Source: Pyrocephalus nanus | Taxonomy: Eukaryota; Chordata; Aves; Passeriformes; Tyrannidae | Length of the DNA: 64,000 nucleotides | NCBI GenBank assembly: GCA_038380795.1 | Contig: CM076266.1 | Span: 11,368,001-11,432,000 of the forward strand | Direction of reading: 5' to 3' | Shown: positions 62,551 through 64,000 of the stretch, piece by piece | Layout of the letters: each line of letters starts with the position of its first letter | Numbering within the stretch: position 1 is the stretch's first letter | Position numbers and translations under genes: made by a program | The notes under the pieces: model-generated | Told to the model about the DNA's origin: nothing | The model's database searches: none | What the model saw: only the letters and a program-made list of their open reading frames with translations

Positions 62551-64000
62551 GTAACCCTGTAATGGAACTCCAGAGCAGAAGATCTATAGACTCTATCCCG
62601 CAAAAGTAACATCAGAGAGAGAAAAAAAGAGATCGAGACCATTCTCCCAGTGGTGGCTGCAGAAAGGTTTCAGCTTGAGATTGAAAGTACTGGTCCAAAG
62701 AGAGCTGAGTGCTGCAAGGCTGAAGCTCGATTTTGAGCCTGCTGATGGGTTTGAAACCAATATTGCCCATGCATTGCACTGAGATACGACAGAGTACCAT
62801 GCAAAAGTTCAGGGATGACGTCTATCTCCAGCTCTTGGATATATAAAATATTGGTGGTACCACTTCAGTGGACCCCAGTACATATAGTGTTATTACATAC
62901 CCCCCAGGCATTTACTGAAAAGTTTAACCTATATTATTGAGAAGTAAATAAACTATGATATTAAAGGGAAAAGGACAGCTTAGATTAGATTAATAGGAAC
63001 ATGATTTTGCCAAGAATAAATGCTTTTGACTGTGGATAGGTCAAGCTTCAAATTTAGGAAGCATCCACAGAGAGAAAAATGTCTGTCCTTAAATACTGTT
63101 TCTGGGATTTTTTTGTTGCAATGCAAGTAACCACATGGTAGAAACTGCATATTCGTTTTCTGAGGAATTCATGGTGTGATAAAGAAAATGAGAGCCTCTG
63201 AGGGAATAATTGCTTCACCGTGGGGAACTCATGCAACTTAACTTGAACTTTAAATCGATCTGCTTTCGTATTTGTTACTGCTGGTGCACAGTATTATGAG
63301 GAGGAAATTGTGCAGCCATAAAATGGATGTTTTTTATATTATACAGCATAGTAATGCTGTGACCGTTTCTATAAATGTGTGTTTGTTGGGTGAGGGTTTT
63401 TTTACCATCTCAGTTCTAAACAAATTTGCATAAAAGCCAAAAGTATATAGCTGGATGCTTTTAATTATGAATAGCAACAATTATTCAGAGACAATGGAAA
63501 AGACTCGAATAGTGAATCCTTCCCTATTTTTAAAATGTTTTCGTTATTTTCATTTGTTTCCTGGGCTGCAGAACTGCAATCATTACCATATTTCGATAGG
63601 TGCCCCTGTGTGCTCATGCAATGACTGGGCAGAGGGCTTACAGGATTACATGCTTGATTTCCCCTGAAAGCCTCTCTTTCCAGTAAATATTGTGGCAATT
63701 TGAAAGGATTACTTTCTTATGTCCCTTTCAATTTTTCCAGCCATTTTTGATTTGATAGCAGCAGCTGGTAGTCACTTAAGGGTGACAACAACACTCTCAT
63801 CATCTCCTTGTAAGGTGGACACACATTGTGCTCCCCCTATCACAGGCAGGGTTCCCAGAGAGGTAGGGTATAGAGTAGATATGGGAGGAAAGATTAATTT
63901 TGTCTCAGAGAGACTGTAAGGCTATTCCTTTTCTTTTAGAAAATTTTATCTACTATATGCCATAATTTCCAGCTATTAATTAAGATATCTAAGTATCAGC

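Larger units (their letters stand above)
53106..64000. other. Unique DNA without recognised transposons; motif-dense blocks
   Basis: Nearly 11 kb with no interspersed repeat I can identify and only short simple repeats (54153, 56945, 60230). Several blocks are dense in transcription-factor-like motifs: about 57200-57500, 58330-58520, 59980-60140, 60480-60760 and 63230-63720. Exon-like segments at 54452, 58058 and 62479 are listed separately. No gene could be named. Confidence 0.55.

Noticed and set aside
1..64000. CRISPR arrays, operons, tRNA/rRNA genes, LTR retroviruses
   Set aside because: No regularly spaced repeats, no ribosome-binding-site/ORF packing, no tRNA B-box context and no long terminal repeat pair seen on either strand.

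Overview
This window looks like a stretch of vertebrate nuclear DNA, most probably from a bird. It is visibly AT-rich and poor in CpG, with many short homopolymer and microsatellite runs and no bacterial-style gene packing. Its only clearly recognisable interspersed repeats are CR1 LINE fragments with the typical ATTCTGTGATTCT-like 3' ends. CR1 dominance with a low overall repeat load is typical of bird genomes. Crocodilians and turtles also carry CR1, so the species cannot be fixed from the sequence.

No protein-coding gene, rRNA, tRNA or known ncRNA could be recognised. The longest open frame (126 codons, minus strand, 46743-47123) is the tail of a CR1 ORF2. The other frames of about 60-112 codons are what AT-rich non-coding DNA gives by chance. 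The window is therefore best read as intergenic or intronic sequence.

Layout: 1-28.8 kb is unique non-coding DNA with poly-A, CAA, TTGG and TA/CA tracts, one small CR1 end (3676) and two possible ancient MIR-type SINE remnants (8135, 20365). A minus-strand CR1 lies at 28835-29240. The stretch 29.2-45.3 kb is unique DNA with a C-rich tract (32712), an AAAT/GAAT-type array (39581) and an 89-bp TATAA pentanucleotide array (44067). Between 45.4 and 53.1 kb there is a cluster of four CR1 copies: plus at 45370, minus at 46640 (largest), minus at 50454 and plus at 53031. The stretch 53.1-64 kb has no recognised interspersed repeat and holds several motif-dense blocks that look like candidate conserved regulatory DNA.

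The most unusual observations are (i) several short segments bounded by good splice-site matches and open in one frame, some of which join in phase, most compactly at 41892-42644; (ii) CR1 copies that keep their 3' terminus but lack the sequence just upstream of it; (iii) the TATAA array framed by a 10-bp direct repeat; and (iv) motif-rich blocks that could be enhancers. All exon and enhancer readings are inference and may be chance. Nothing here proves a previously undescribed system.
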